Below, in pieces: positions 1 to 8,807 of a stretch of 64,000 bases of DNA (position 1 is the stretch's first letter; each line of letters begins with the position of its first letter). The notes beneath the pieces were generated by a model. It had not been told where the DNA came from. It searched no databases and saw nothing but the letters and a program-made list of their open reading frames with translations. This stretch comes from Campylobacter jejuni subsp. jejuni 414 (GTDB lineage: Bacteria > Campylobacterota > Campylobacteria > Campylobacterales > Campylobacteraceae). Made by a program: the position numbers and the translations under genes. Location of the stretch: assembly GCA_000163995.1 (NCBI GenBank), contig CM000855.1:72997-136996 (forward strand). Direction: 5' to 3'.

Positions 1-293
1 TTTTTGGTTCTGGTTGGTTTTGGCTAGTTTATAATACTAAAAATCAAAAATTAGAATTTGTAGGCACTTCAAACGCAGCTACACCAATTATCGAAGATAA
101 GGTTCCTTTACTTGTTGTAGATGTTTGGGAGCACGCTTATTATGTAGATCATCGTAACGCACGCCCTGCTTATTTAGAAAAATTCTACGCTCATATTAAT
201 TGGGAATTTGTTGCGAAAGCTTATGAATGGGCTTTAAAAGAAGGTATGGGATCAGTTAGTTTTTATGCTAATGAACTTCACCCTGTAAAATAA
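1..293 (+). CDS. sodB: Superoxide dismutase [Fe], C-terminal part (cut by window edge)
   Basis: Reading frame 3 is open from the first base to a TAA at 291-293 and gives the last 96 residues of an iron superoxide dismutase, the cytosolic enzyme that converts superoxide to peroxide and oxygen. The core GSGWFW segment and the DVWEHAYY motif, whose Asp and His are metal ligands, are both present, followed by the family's R-N-x-R-P-x-Y-L motif. The start lies outside the window. About 70 bases separate it from the next gene on the same strand. SodB identity is clear; Fe rather than Mn follows from the Campylobacter context. Confidence 0.95.
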   Translation, partial: FGSGWFWLVYNTKNQKLEFVGTSNAATPIIEDKVPLLVVDVWEHAYYVDHRNARPAYLEKFYAHINWEFVAKAYEWALKEGMGSVSFYANELHPVK

Positions 294-362
294 TTTTTAA
301 TCCTTTTTATGTTAGAATGAATTTTGACATTAAGTCAAAATTCTATACAAAAAGGAGTAAAA

Positions 363-1053
363 ATGGATAATTCTTTATCTGCATACACTCAAAAATATGA
401 CAAAGAAGGTTACGGACTTCAATATCCTGACGGTCATGTTATAAGATTTTATGAGAGGATCTTAAAATATAAACTAAACAAAATAAGTGGAAAATTACTT
501 GATTTTGGTTGTGGAAATGGCGTTCATTCTAAGTATTTTAAAAATATAACCGGGGGGGGGTATTGAGCCTTATGGCATTGATATAGTTCCTAGTTTAAAA
601 AAGGTTTGGGAAAAAGATCCTTGCTTAGATTCTAAAAATTTTCACATCATATCTCCTAATTCTAGTTTTAAAAAACTCTTTGACACAAAAATGGATTTTA
701 TATTTGCAAATCAAAGTTTATATTATCTTACAAAACAAGCTTTTAAAGAAGCTATACAAGAATTTTATGAATTATGCAACGAAGAGGCTATTATATTTGC
801 AACCATGATGAGTGATAAAGGTTATAGCATGTATGAAAGAGGAAAACTTATGGATAATGGGTTGTGTGAAGTAAAAGGATGCCCAAGTGGTAGATTGAGT
901 GGTTCTTCATATATACGCTTTACTAAAGATATAGAGGAGTTAAAAGAAGATTTTAAACCTTTTAAACCTTTGTTTTGGGGAGATTATGAATTAATTAACC
1001 TGTATAATTTTGAAGGCAGTGTGGAGCATTTTATTTATATAGGACAAAAGTAA
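363..1053 (+). CDS. Phase-variable SAM-dependent methyltransferase, OFF frame (Cj0170/Cj0171-like)
   Basis: Two open frames form one gene interrupted at a G9 tract. From ATG 363, preceded by AGGAG about 7 bases upstream, translation runs into the G tract and stops at TGA 564-566. With one G fewer the frame continues through GIEPYGID and the rest to TAA 1053, giving 229 residues. The N-terminal half has a class I methyltransferase motif I (LLDFGCGNGVHS) and the later half a family-like FIFANQSLYYL segment. A TTG at 324 is also in frame, but the AGGAG favours 363. The C. jejuni homologue Cj0170 is a known contingency gene linked to motility. The substrate is not known to me. In this sequence the product is a truncated peptide of about 67 residues. 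Confidence 0.85.
552..560 (+). repeat. Poly-G tract (G9), contingency locus
   Basis: Nine consecutive G residues lie inside the methyltransferase reading frame. The G8 form keeps the full frame open, while G9 shown here leads to a stop two codons later. Homopolymeric G tracts of this length are the standard slipped-strand phase-variation switches of C. jejuni, and this is the only long G or C run I saw in the window. Confidence 0.9.
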
Positions 1054-1069
1054 GTGCTTTAGCACTTAC
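1050..1069. terminator. Shared hairpin between convergent genes
   Basis: GTAAGTGC (1050-1057) and GCACTTAC (1062-1069) form a perfect 8-bp stem with a TTTA loop. The hairpin overlaps the stop codons of both convergent genes. On the minus strand it is followed by TTTT, so it fits best as the terminator of the minus-strand gene, and perhaps serves both. Confidence 0.6.
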
Positions 1070-2271
1070 TCTCCTAAACTTGGAGTCATTTCAATAATCT
1101 TCCAAGGAAGTCCTTGAGAATTAAGTTCTTCCATAAAAGGTTTAGCATCAAATCTTTCCATGTTAAATACACCTTTTCCTTGCCAAATTCCTTTGGCAAT
1201 TAGCTTTGCGCCTATCATAGCAGGAACACCTGTGGTATAACTCACAGCTTGTGCGCCAGTTTCTTTATAACATTCTTCATGATTACAAACATTATAAATA
1301 TAAACTTGTTTATCTTTTCCATCTTTTAGGCCACGAATCACACAACCTATATTAGTATAACCTTTAGTGCGTGGTCCTAAACTCGCAGGATCAGGAAGTA
1401 GGGTTTTTAAAAATTCTATAGGAATGATTTCTTTGCCTTGATGTATCACAGGTTTAATACCCAACATTCCAACATTCTCAAGGCATTTCATGTGGGTTAA
1501 ATAGCTTTGTCCAAAAGTCATAAAAAAGCGTATTCTTTTTAAACCTTTGATATTTTTTACCAAACTTTCAAGCTCTTCATGGTAAAGTAAATAACTATCT
1601 TTTACGCCTACTTCTGGATAATCCCATTCCATTTTAATTTCCATAGGCTCTGTTTCTATCCATTTGCCATTTTCCCAGTAACGCCCTTTAGCAGAAACTT
1701 CACGCAAATTGATTTCAGGGTTGAAATTGGTCGCAAAAGCATAACCATGATCACCTGCATTGCAATCTAAAATATCTATATAAGAAATTTCATCAAATAA
1801 ATTTTGTTGGGCATAAGCACAAAAAACATTTGTTACCCCTGGATCAAATCCACTTCCTAAAAGCCCTAAAATCCCTGCTTGTTTAAATTGATCATTTCTT
1901 GCCCATTGCTCTTTGTATTCAAATTTAGCCAAATCAGGATGTTCGTAATTTGCTGTATCTATATAATCAATTGTTGCTTTTATACAAGCGTCCATTAAAC
2001 TCAAATCTTGATAAGGCAAGGCTACATTAAGTAAAATTTCTGCTCCTGTTTTTTTGATAAGTTTTACAACCGCATCACTATCATCAGCATCAATTTGTGC
2101 AGTTTCGATTTGTACCCCTAAACGCTCTTTGATAAAAGCAGCGATTTCATCACATTTACTTTTTGTTCTACTAGCTAGAGTGATTTTATTAAAAGTATCA
2201 GAATTCATTGCGCATTTTACAGTAGCCACACGGCTTACTCCACCTGCACCTATGATTAAAAGATTTTTCAT
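1066..2271 (-). CDS. Carboxyspermidine (carboxynorspermidine) dehydrogenase, saccharopine dehydrogenase family
   Basis: The 401-residue protein begins with a Rossmann nucleotide-binding motif (LLIIGAGGVSRVA, residues 4-16) and runs the usual length of the saccharopine dehydrogenase/CANSDH family. In C. jejuni this enzyme (Cj0172c) reduces the condensation product of aspartate semialdehyde and a diamine to carboxyspermidine, in the alternative spermidine pathway. It acts in the cytosol. ATG 2271 is preceded by AAGGA with good spacing. It lies upstream of and in the same direction as nothing obviously related; the cfbp genes read toward it with a 35-base gap. The family call is certain; the exact polyamine substrate comes from known biology, not from residues I can see. 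Confidence 0.88.
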   Translation of the reverse strand: MKNLLIIGAGGVSRVATVKCAMNSDTFNKITLASRTKSKCDEIAAFIKERLGVQIETAQIDADDSDAVVKLIKKTGAEILLNVALPYQDLSLMDACIKATIDYIDTANYEHPDLAKFEYKEQWARNDQFKQAGILGLLGSGFDPGVTNVFCAYAQQNLFDEISYIDILDCNAGDHGYAFATNFNPEINLREVSAKGRYWENGKWIETEPMEIKMEWDYPEVGVKDSYLLYHEELESLVKNIKGLKRIRFFMTFGQSYLTHMKCLENVGMLGIKPVIHQGKEIIPIEFLKTLLPDPASLGPRTKGYTNIGCVIRGLKDGKDKQVYIYNVCNHEECYKETGAQAVSYTTGVPAMIGAKLIAKGIWQGKGVFNMERFDAKPFMEELNSQGLPWKIIEMTPSLGE

Positions 2272-2306
2272 GAAATTTATCCTTAAAAGATTTTTAGAAA
2301 TTTTAG

Positions 2307-3212
2307 CTAAAAATTAATAATATCAAAATTTATTTTTTCTTGTAAATCGTAATTTGAACTTAGTAGCATGAAAAATTCTATATTTTTATATCTTAACTTA
2401 AGTCTATAAAAAGCTCCTAAAAATTCTTTTTGTAAAATTTCAGCTTCAAAGCGACCTCCTATTTTAAGTTCTGCATAACCAAAAATATAATTTTTTGAAG
2501 CTATCCAAGCAAAAAATTCATCTTTTAAATCAAGTTTTTCTTCTATGATATTTAAATCAGGTAAAATTTGAGCACTTTTGAAATTAGGGTTAAAATAAAG
2601 TTCCTTAGGACTTGCATGAGCTAAAATTTTTCCTTTATCTAAAAATGCAATTTGATCAGACATGCAATAAGCATCTTCAATATCATGAGTTACCATAATA
2701 GCTGTAATGTCTTGATTTTCTATCATTTTTTTCAATTCTCTTCTTAAATCTTGTTTTAAATTCTGATCTAAATTAGAAAAAGGTTCATCTAAAAGTAAAA
2801 GCTTGCATCCTCTTGCTATAGCTCTAGCAAAAGCCACTCTTTGTGCTTGCCCTCCTGAAATTTCATCGATTTTTTTATATCTTAAATCTTTAATTTCAAA
2901 AGTTTTAAGCAAATGATTTAAAATTTTATTTTTATCTTTTTTATCATAAAGTGCGAAAAGTATATTTTTTTCAACATTTAAATGAGGAAATAAAGCGTAA
3001 TTTTGAAACATCAAAGCCACTTCGCCTTTACAATAAAATAAATCACAAGAACTAGCTTGCTCAAGTTGTGCAATAATCCTTAAAAGCGTGCTTTTTCCAC
3101 TTCCACTACCTCCCAAAATACTTAAAAATTCTCCTTCTTTGACATGAAGATTAATATTTTCTAAAGCTTGTATTTTTCCAAAATTTTTAGATAAATTTTT
3201 AATTTCTAACAT
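2307..3212 (-). CDS. cfbpC: Ferric iron ABC transporter, ATP-binding protein
   Basis: This 301-residue ATPase energises ferric ion import across the inner membrane with CfbpB and CfbpA. It carries Walker A (GGSGSGKST), the Q-loop segment MFQNYALFPH, the ABC signature SGGQAQR and Walker B (LLLDEPF), then a C-terminal regulatory region typical of FbpC-type proteins. The start at 3212 is the second of two adjacent ATGs and sits 6 bases after AAGGAAAG; an upstream in-frame start at 3245 would lie deeper in cfbpB. It overlaps the end of cfbpB by 14 bases, so it is translated from the same operon. Confidence 0.93.
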   Translation of the reverse strand: MLEIKNLSKNFGKIQALENINLHVKEGEFLSILGGSGSGKSTLLRIIAQLEQASSCDLFYCKGEVALMFQNYALFPHLNVEKNILFALYDKKDKNKILNHLLKTFEIKDLRYKKIDEISGGQAQRVAFARAIARGCKLLLLDEPFSNLDQNLKQDLRRELKKMIENQDITAIMVTHDIEDAYCMSDQIAFLDKGKILAHASPKELYFNPNFKSAQILPDLNIIEEKLDLKDEFFAWIASKNYIFGYAELKIGGRFEAEILQKEFLGAFYRLKLRYKNIEFFMLLSSNYDLQEKINFDIINF

Positions 3213-4816
3213 CATCTTTCCTTGTGATTTTATCGATCCAAACAATAATAATTAAAGAAAGAAAAACAATAAACAATGAAGGCAAAGCCGCATCATAAAT
3301 TCTTTCATCACTTGCAAACCAAAAGGCTTTAACACTTAAAGTTTCAAAACCAAAAGGTGCTAAGATTCTGCTTAAAGGAAGTTCTTTGATCGTATCAATA
3401 AAAACAATAATAAAAGCCAAAAATAGAAAATGTTTCATTAAAGGTGTGTGAATTTTAAAAAATAAAATAAAATAACTAGCTCTTAAATTTAAACTCGCCT
3501 CATCGATATTTAGATGAATTTTGTTATAACCCCCTTCTAAAGAATAAATTGCACTAGCTAAAAAACGAATGATATAAGCAAAAACAAGAATAAGTAAAGA
3601 ATTTCCCAATAAGTTCATATGAAGAATTTTATCCAAAAATACAAAGAGTACTATAATACTAATCCCTAAAGCAGCTGCAGGTATAGAATAACCCAAAGAA
3701 CTTATCTTTAAAATAAATAAATTAAAAAAATGATTTTTAACTATTCTTGAAATAAACATTAAAAAATAAGCTAAAAAAGCAGTGATTAAAGCAGTGATTA
3801 AAGCTAAGATTATAGTTTGCAAGCTGATGATATAAAATTGTGATTCAAAAAGCTTATGATCTTTTAATCCCCAATAAACTAACCAAATAAAAGGTAAAAT
3901 AAAACCCGTAAAAGCGATTGTAAAACAATAAATACAGGATAAAATTTGTTTAATGCGATTTAATTTCCTTTTTTTAATAAAAAGAGCTAAATTTTGATTA
4001 AAACTATAATGATGTTTGTTTTTATAATAATAATCCACATACATAATCAAAAAAACAAAAAAGCATTAAAATGCCTGATAAAACGCTAGAAGAATAGGAA
4101 TCATTTAAATCATACCAAAGTTTAAAAATTCCAGCTGAAAAAGTATCTATCCCTAAATAAGCACTTGCACCATAATCACTTAAAGTTTCCATTAATACCA
4201 GTAAAGCTCCAGAAAAAATAGCGGGTCTTGCGCTAAAAAGTGCCACGCGTATAAAAATTCTAAATTCGGAATGCTTCATGATTTTAGCTACTTCATAAGC
4301 TTCTTTAGCTTCGCTTTTAAAAGCTGTTTTAGCAAACAAATAAATATAAGGATATAAAGAAATACCCAAAACAAAAATAACACCGTAATGATTAAAAAAA
4401 TCTATCCTAAAGCCAAAATTTTCATGAAAAAATCCTTGAAAATCCATAATTCCAACATAGACAAAAGCTAAAATATAAGCAGGAATTGCCAAAGGTAAAA
4501 TCAATAATTTTTCTAAAATTTTACAAAAATAAAAATCATAATTTGCAATCAAGTAAGCAGAACTTACACCTAAAATCAAGCTTAAACACAATACCCCAAC
4601 ACTAATTATAAAAGTATTTTTGATGAATTTTAAAAATAAATAATCAAAAAAATGACTCAAATTTTCTTTAATAGATGAAAATTCAGCTAAATTGCTTGTA
4701 TTGAAATTTTGAAAAAGAATATAAAAAAGCTCAGCAAAAATACCAAAAATAGGCAAAGCAATAAAAAGGGCAAGTAAGATTGCCCCTAATTTATAGTATT
4801 TTAAGGTTTTATACAT
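3199..4816 (-). CDS. cfbpB: Ferric iron ABC transporter permease, frame broken by one base at 4049-4055
   Basis: The permease appears as two overlapping frames, 4022-4816 and 3199-4050. The window reads A7 at 4049-4055 (T7 in the gene). With A6 the frames join and give one 538-residue protein, the size of the Campylobacter CfbpB permease with two fused halves. Both halves show many membrane spans and the EAA-loop region of binding-protein-dependent permeases (for example EAYEVAKIMKHSEFRIF in the first half and DEASLNLRASYFILFFKI in the second). Its ATG overlaps the cfbpA stop codon by one base. The break probably is a sequence error, because many other genes here show the same +1 pattern; if real, iron import by this system would be lost. 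Confidence 0.85.
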
Positions 4817-5820
4817 TATCTAAAACCGACTTGATCATAAATTTTAACAGCCTCTTTAATATTTTCTGCTATTTGACTCACAGGTATTTGATCTTCTTTG
4901 AAAGTTCCAAAATCTTTTACCGTTTGACTTAATTCTATATCATTTCTTATAGGAAATTCATAATTGCTATCGGTGAGAATTTTTTGAATTTCAGGACTTA
5001 GCACAAATTCCATAAATTTTTTAGCTGATTCTTGATTTTTACTTGATTTTGTCATAGCAATACCGCTGATGTTAATATGTGTTCCTCTATTGTCTTGATT
5101 AGGAAAAATAATACCTAAAGAATTACCCACTTCTACATCTTTTGGATTTTTAGAATTCTTTAAAAGCCCTATATAATAAGTATTCATAACCGCAAATTTA
5201 GCCTCACCTGCAAATACTTGTCTTGCTTGATCTCTATCCCCACCTTTTGGACTTGTTGCAAGATTATCAAGTACGCCTTTAGCCCACGCTTTAGCATTTT
5301 TATTTCCATCATTGGCTATGATAGATGCCAAAAGAGTTTTGCTATAAGGAGCTGTAGCACTTCTCATAACAATTTCTCCTTTAAATTCAGGTTTTGCTAA
5401 ATCTTCATAATTTTTCATTTTACTAATGTCGATATTTGCATTTTTATTATAAGCAATAATTCTTGCTCTTTTTGTGATTGCAAACCATTCTTTATCCTTA
5501 TCTCTTAAATGAGCAGGTATGAACTCTTCTAAATACTTTGATGAAACAGGAGATAAAAGTCCTAAATTTTTAGCTTCTGTAAGATTTGAAATATCAGCTG
5601 TAATGAAAACGTCAGCAGGAGAATTGCTTCCTTCAAGAGAAAGTCTTTTGATAAGCTCTGAAGCTTTAGCTTGGGTATGATTGATTTTAATACCTGTTTT
5701 TTCTTCAAATTTTTTTATGATCTCAAAATCAGCATCATAATGTCTTGCCGAGTAGATATTAAGCTCCGCAGCACCTAAAAATGAAAAAGCCATTAAAAAT
5801 ATAGAAAAGATTTTTTTCAT
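4816..5820 (-). CDS. cfbpA: Periplasmic ferric iron-binding protein
   Basis: The 334-residue protein starts with a signal peptide (about residues 1-18, cleavage near LGAAEL) and is a cluster of solute-binding proteins of the FbpA/transferrin-like type. It captures ferric iron in the periplasm and passes it to CfbpB/CfbpC. The C-terminal lobe has the tandem Tyr pair in NTYYIGLL, and IIAYNKN contributes another Tyr; the family binds iron through Tyr side chains. The gene is 10 bases downstream of a tiny lipoprotein gene and one base overlaps cfbpB, so all four form one operon. Confidence 0.93.
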   Translation of the reverse strand: MKKIFSIFLMAFSFLGAAELNIYSARHYDADFEIIKKFEEKTGIKINHTQAKASELIKRLSLEGSNSPADVFITADISNLTEAKNLGLLSPVSSKYLEEFIPAHLRDKDKEWFAITKRARIIAYNKNANIDISKMKNYEDLAKPEFKGEIVMRSATAPYSKTLLASIIANDGNKNAKAWAKGVLDNLATSPKGGDRDQARQVFAGEAKFAVMNTYYIGLLKNSKNPKDVEVGNSLGIIFPNQDNRGTHINISGIAMTKSSKNQESAKKFMEFVLSPEIQKILTDSNYEFPIRNDIELSQTVKDFGTFKEDQIPVSQIAENIKEAVKIYDQVGFR

Positions 5821-5830
5821 ATTTTATCCT

Positions 5831-5938
5831 TTATTGAGAATTATACTCGGTTTTATTAAGATCTTTATCGGTATGAGAGTGGTTAGAGCAAGCAAAAGCA
5901 AAGCCAACGCATAATAAAAATAAAACTATTTTTTTCAT
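5831..5938 (-). CDS. Small lipoprotein, 35 residues (Cj0176c-like)
   Basis: A short gene not longer than 108 bases encodes MKKIVLFLLCVGFAFAC and then a polar tail of 18 residues. The Lys-rich start, hydrophobic core and FAFAC sequence form a lipobox-like site, so the mature peptide would be a lipid-anchored chain of about 19 residues rich in His and Asn at its start. AAGGATTTAAATCT precedes the ATG. It leads the cfbp operon, 10 bases before cfbpA. The function is unknown; the place in the operon suggests iron-linked expression. Confidence 0.75.
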   Translation of the reverse strand: MKKIVLFLLCVGFAFACSNHSHTDKDLNKTEYNSQ

Positions 5939-5956
5939 AGATTAAATCCTTTTTAG

Positions 5957-5985
5957 ATATTTTGATAAGAAATATTAATATTAAA
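5957..5985 (-). promoter_or_regulatory. Candidate Fur-type operator before the iron operon
   Basis: The stretch containing TTTTGATAAGAAATATTAAT is a partial inverted repeat with TTGATA and TATTAA arms and lies 20-45 bases upstream of the lipoprotein-cfbpABC operon. It resembles the AT-rich GATAAT-type half sites bound by Fur. The match is imperfect and the whole region is AT-rich, so this is a weak call. Confidence 0.3.
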
Positions 5986-6133
5986 AAGTAAATATGATGT
6001 AATCTTTATATTTTTATATTCTTTGTAAAGAATAAAAGAGGATTATTTTTAAACATGTTGATAAATTTATGATTTTAATAAACCCTTGGTTAAATAAAAT
6101 TGATTAAAATTTTTCTTTTAAAAGGTTGGCGGC

Positions 6134-7333
6134 ATGTTTTCTTCGTTTTTTGCAAGTAAAAAATGGGCTTTATGGGCTTATTCAGGACTTTTTTTACTCT
6201 TATTTTTTCTTTTTATTCAAACAAGTCTTAATGTTGCTATAAATTCATGGTATAGTGATTTTTACAATGTCTTACAAAAGCCTAAGATAGAAATTTTAGA
6301 TTCAAATTCAACGCAAAAGACAGAAATTAATTTTGAAAACAATGCCACTTTAATTCAAGAGGCTGAAAAAAAAGCGGAGCAAAATCTTCAAAAAGCTAAT
6401 TTTATTAATAAAGGTGCATTATACTATTATCAAAATTTATTAAAATATTTTTTTAATTCTAGAGCTATGATTGAAAAACCAAATTATTCGGCAAATGATT
6501 TTTATGCTTTGATTTTGGTTTTTTTAGCTATTGCTATCCCTTATGTTTTAATTGCTACGATTAACATCTATTTTGCTAGTGTTTATGCTTTTAAGTGGCG
6601 TGAGGCTATGACTTTTTCTTATTTAAAATTTTGGAAGAATAAAGATGACAATATAGAAGGAAGTTCACAAAGAATTCAAGAAGATACTTATAATTTTTCT
6701 AAAATTGTAGAAAGTTTAGGACTTAGCTTTATAAAAGCTTTGATGACTCTTGTGGCATTTATTCCGATTTTATGGACTTTAAGTGATGTTGTAAGTAAAG
6801 CTTTATTTGCAAATTTAAGTGAAAATTCTTCTTTTTATTTTTTAAAAAATATTGATGGTTTGCTTGTTTATGTTGCGCTTTTGATTTCTTTGGGTGGTTT
6901 GGTTGTATCGTGGTTTATAGGCATTAAACTTCCTGGACTTGAATATAACAATCAAAAAGCCGAAGCAGCTTTTAGAAAAGAGCTTGTTTATGCTGAAGAC
7001 AATCGCAAAGAATACGCTAAAAATGAGACCATGATAGAGCTTTTTACAGGGCTTAAATTTAACTATAAAAGACTTTTTTTACATTATGGATATTTTAATA
7101 TCTGGCTTATTTTATTTGAGCAAATGATAGTTATTGTTCCTTTTTTAATCATGGCACCAGGACTTTTTGCTGGGGCTATAGGACTTGGTATTGTAATGCA
7201 AATTAACAATGCCTTTGATCAGGTACGAAGTTCTTTTAGTGTTTTTATCACGAATTGGACAACCATCACTCAACTTAGAAGCATATACAAGCGTTTAAAA
7301 GAATTTGAAAAAAATATTTCTTATAAATCTTAG
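6134..7333 (+). CDS. SbmA/BacA-like inner membrane transporter (Cj0182-like)
   Basis: The 399-residue protein has a hydrophobic N-terminus and roughly six to eight membrane segments. Sequence features of the SbmA/BacA family are visible, such as the W-Y-x-x-F-Y-N-x-L-Q element near residue 40 (SWYSDFYNVLQKP), the W-R-E-A-M-T element and the late RIQEDTYNFSKIVE segment. Members import peptides such as microcins and bleomycin-like compounds using the proton gradient. An insertion of about 40 charged residues after NVLQKP is seen here. In other C. jejuni it follows a tonB-linked uptake cluster, which is absent in this window. Substrate unknown. Confidence 0.75.
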   Translation: MFSSFFASKKWALWAYSGLFLLLFFLFIQTSLNVAINSWYSDFYNVLQKPKIEILDSNSTQKTEINFENNATLIQEAEKKAEQNLQKANFINKGALYYYQNLLKYFFNSRAMIEKPNYSANDFYALILVFLAIAIPYVLIATINIYFASVYAFKWREAMTFSYLKFWKNKDDNIEGSSQRIQEDTYNFSKIVESLGLSFIKALMTLVAFIPILWTLSDVVSKALFANLSENSSFYFLKNIDGLLVYVALLISLGGLVVSWFIGIKLPGLEYNNQKAEAAFRKELVYAEDNRKEYAKNETMIELFTGLKFNYKRLFLHYGYFNIWLILFEQMIVIVPFLIMAPGLFAGAIGLGIVMQINNAFDQVRSSFSVFITNWTTITQLRSIYKRLKEFEKNISYKS

Positions 7334-7391
7334 TTTTTGTATTGTAAAATACAAGAAGAAATTAAAAATGTTAAATTTACTTTTAATTGTG

Positions 7392-7397
7392 TATAAT
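7392..7397 (+). promoter_or_regulatory. Candidate sigma70 -10 box before the CorC-like gene
   Basis: TATAAT at 7392-7397, preceded by GTG and an A/T-rich tract, lies 35 bases ahead of the TTG start at 7433. C. jejuni sigma70 promoters rely mainly on such a -10 element. Confidence 0.55.
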
Positions 7398-7432
7398 AAG
7401 ATTTAATAATATTTATTTCTTAAGGAGCTTCA

Positions 7433-8791
7433 TTGGACCCCAGTCAGGTTTTAGATTTAAACCAAACTTCTACAGTATCTTTTGATGCAGGATATTCTAT
7501 ACTTATGATTGTTGTTGCACTTGCTTTAGTGTTTTTAAATGGTTTTTTTGTTTTATCTGAATTTAGTATTGTTAAAGTACGCCGTTCTAAGCTTGAAGAG
7601 ATGGTAAAAGAAAAAAAAGCTGGTGCTAAGAAGGCTTTAGAAGTTACTTCAAGACTTGATACTTATCTTAGTGCTTGTCAGCTAGGAATCACTTTAAGTT
7701 CTCTAGCCCTTGGTTGGATAGGTGAGCCTGCTATTGCAAAAATGCTAGAAATTCCACTTATTAATTTTGGTTTTAGCGCGGTTATTATTCATACTATAGC
7801 TTTTATCATTGCTTTTAGTATTATTACTCTTTTACATGTAGTTTTAGGAGAACTTGTGCCAAAAAGTATAGCTATTGCAGTTGCGGATAAAGTGGTATTG
7901 TTTATAGCTAGACCACTTCATTGGTTTTGGATACTCTTTTTACCTTGCATTAAAATTTTTGATTTTTTAGCAGCTATAAGTTTGAAACTTTTTGGAATAA
8001 AACCTGCTAAAGAAAGTGAACTAACTCATAGTGAAGAAGAGATTAAAATCATTGCAAGTGAAAGCCAAAAAGGCGGAGTTTTAGATGAATTTGAAACTGA
8101 AATTATACGTAATGCTGTCGATTTTTCCGATACTGTTGCTAAAGAGATTATGACTCCTAGAAAAGATATGATTTGTCTAAACAAGCAAAAAAGTTATGAA
8201 GAAAATATGCAAATCATTTGTGAGCATAAACATACTCGTTTTCCTTATATTGATGGTTCTAAAGATACTATTTTAGGTATGATACACATACGAGATATAA
8301 TACAAAATGAATTAAGTGGAAAAAGCCAGAATTTAGATACTTTTGTCAAGCCTTTGATTTTAATTCCTGAAAATATAAGTATTTCAAAAGTACTTGTAAT
8401 GATGAATAAAGAACGTTCTCATACTGCATTAGTAGTTGATGAATATGGCGGAACTGCTGGAATTTTAACTATGGAAGATATCATGGAAGAAATTATTGGC
8501 GAGATTAAAAGTGAACATGAAGAAGATAGCTATAAAAAACTTGCTGAAAATATCTATGAATTCCAAGGACGCTGCGATATAGAAACCGTTGAGGAAATGC
8601 TTTTAATAAACTATGATGAGGATTTGGAACAAGTTACTATAGGTGGATATGTATTTAATCTTTTAGGACGCTTACCTATAGTAGGAGATCGCATTGAAGA
8701 TGAGCTTTGTTATTATGAAGTTAAAAAAATGGATGGAAATTCTATAGAGCGTGTTAAGGTGGTTAAAAAAACTAATAAAGATGAGGAATAA
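7433..8791 (+). CDS. CNNM/CorC-HlyC family membrane protein with CBS domains
   Basis: The 452-residue protein has a DUF21/CNNM membrane domain with about four spans (residues 20-180), two CBS domains (about 225-345) and a C-terminal CorC_HlyC domain (about 360-440). The family is linked to magnesium or cobalt efflux; older annotation calls it haemolysin-like. The acidic helix after the membrane domain (SEEEIKIIASES) and the MTPRKDM motif opening the CBS pair are clear. The start is a TTG at 7433, chosen because AAGGAG lies 5 bases upstream and no ATG fits. Convergent with the phosphoesterase gene, with a shared hairpin between. Confidence 0.85.
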   Translation: MDPSQVLDLNQTSTVSFDAGYSILMIVVALALVFLNGFFVLSEFSIVKVRRSKLEEMVKEKKAGAKKALEVTSRLDTYLSACQLGITLSSLALGWIGEPAIAKMLEIPLINFGFSAVIIHTIAFIIAFSIITLLHVVLGELVPKSIAIAVADKVVLFIARPLHWFWILFLPCIKIFDFLAAISLKLFGIKPAKESELTHSEEEIKIIASESQKGGVLDEFETEIIRNAVDFSDTVAKEIMTPRKDMICLNKQKSYEENMQIICEHKHTRFPYIDGSKDTILGMIHIRDIIQNELSGKSQNLDTFVKPLILIPENISISKVLVMMNKERSHTALVVDEYGGTAGILTMEDIMEEIIGEIKSEHEEDSYKKLAENIYEFQGRCDIETVEEMLLINYDEDLEQVTIGGYVFNLLGRLPIVGDRIEDELCYYEVKKMDGNSIERVKVVKKTNKDEE

Positions 8792-8807
8792 GCCTTTTTC
8801 GGCTTAT
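8788..8807. terminator. Bidirectional hairpin terminator
   Basis: ATAAGCC (8788-8794) pairs with GGCTTAT (8801-8807) around a TTTTTC loop, followed on the plus strand by CTCTTTTT. It sits between and overlaps the ends of two convergent genes. Confidence 0.75.
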
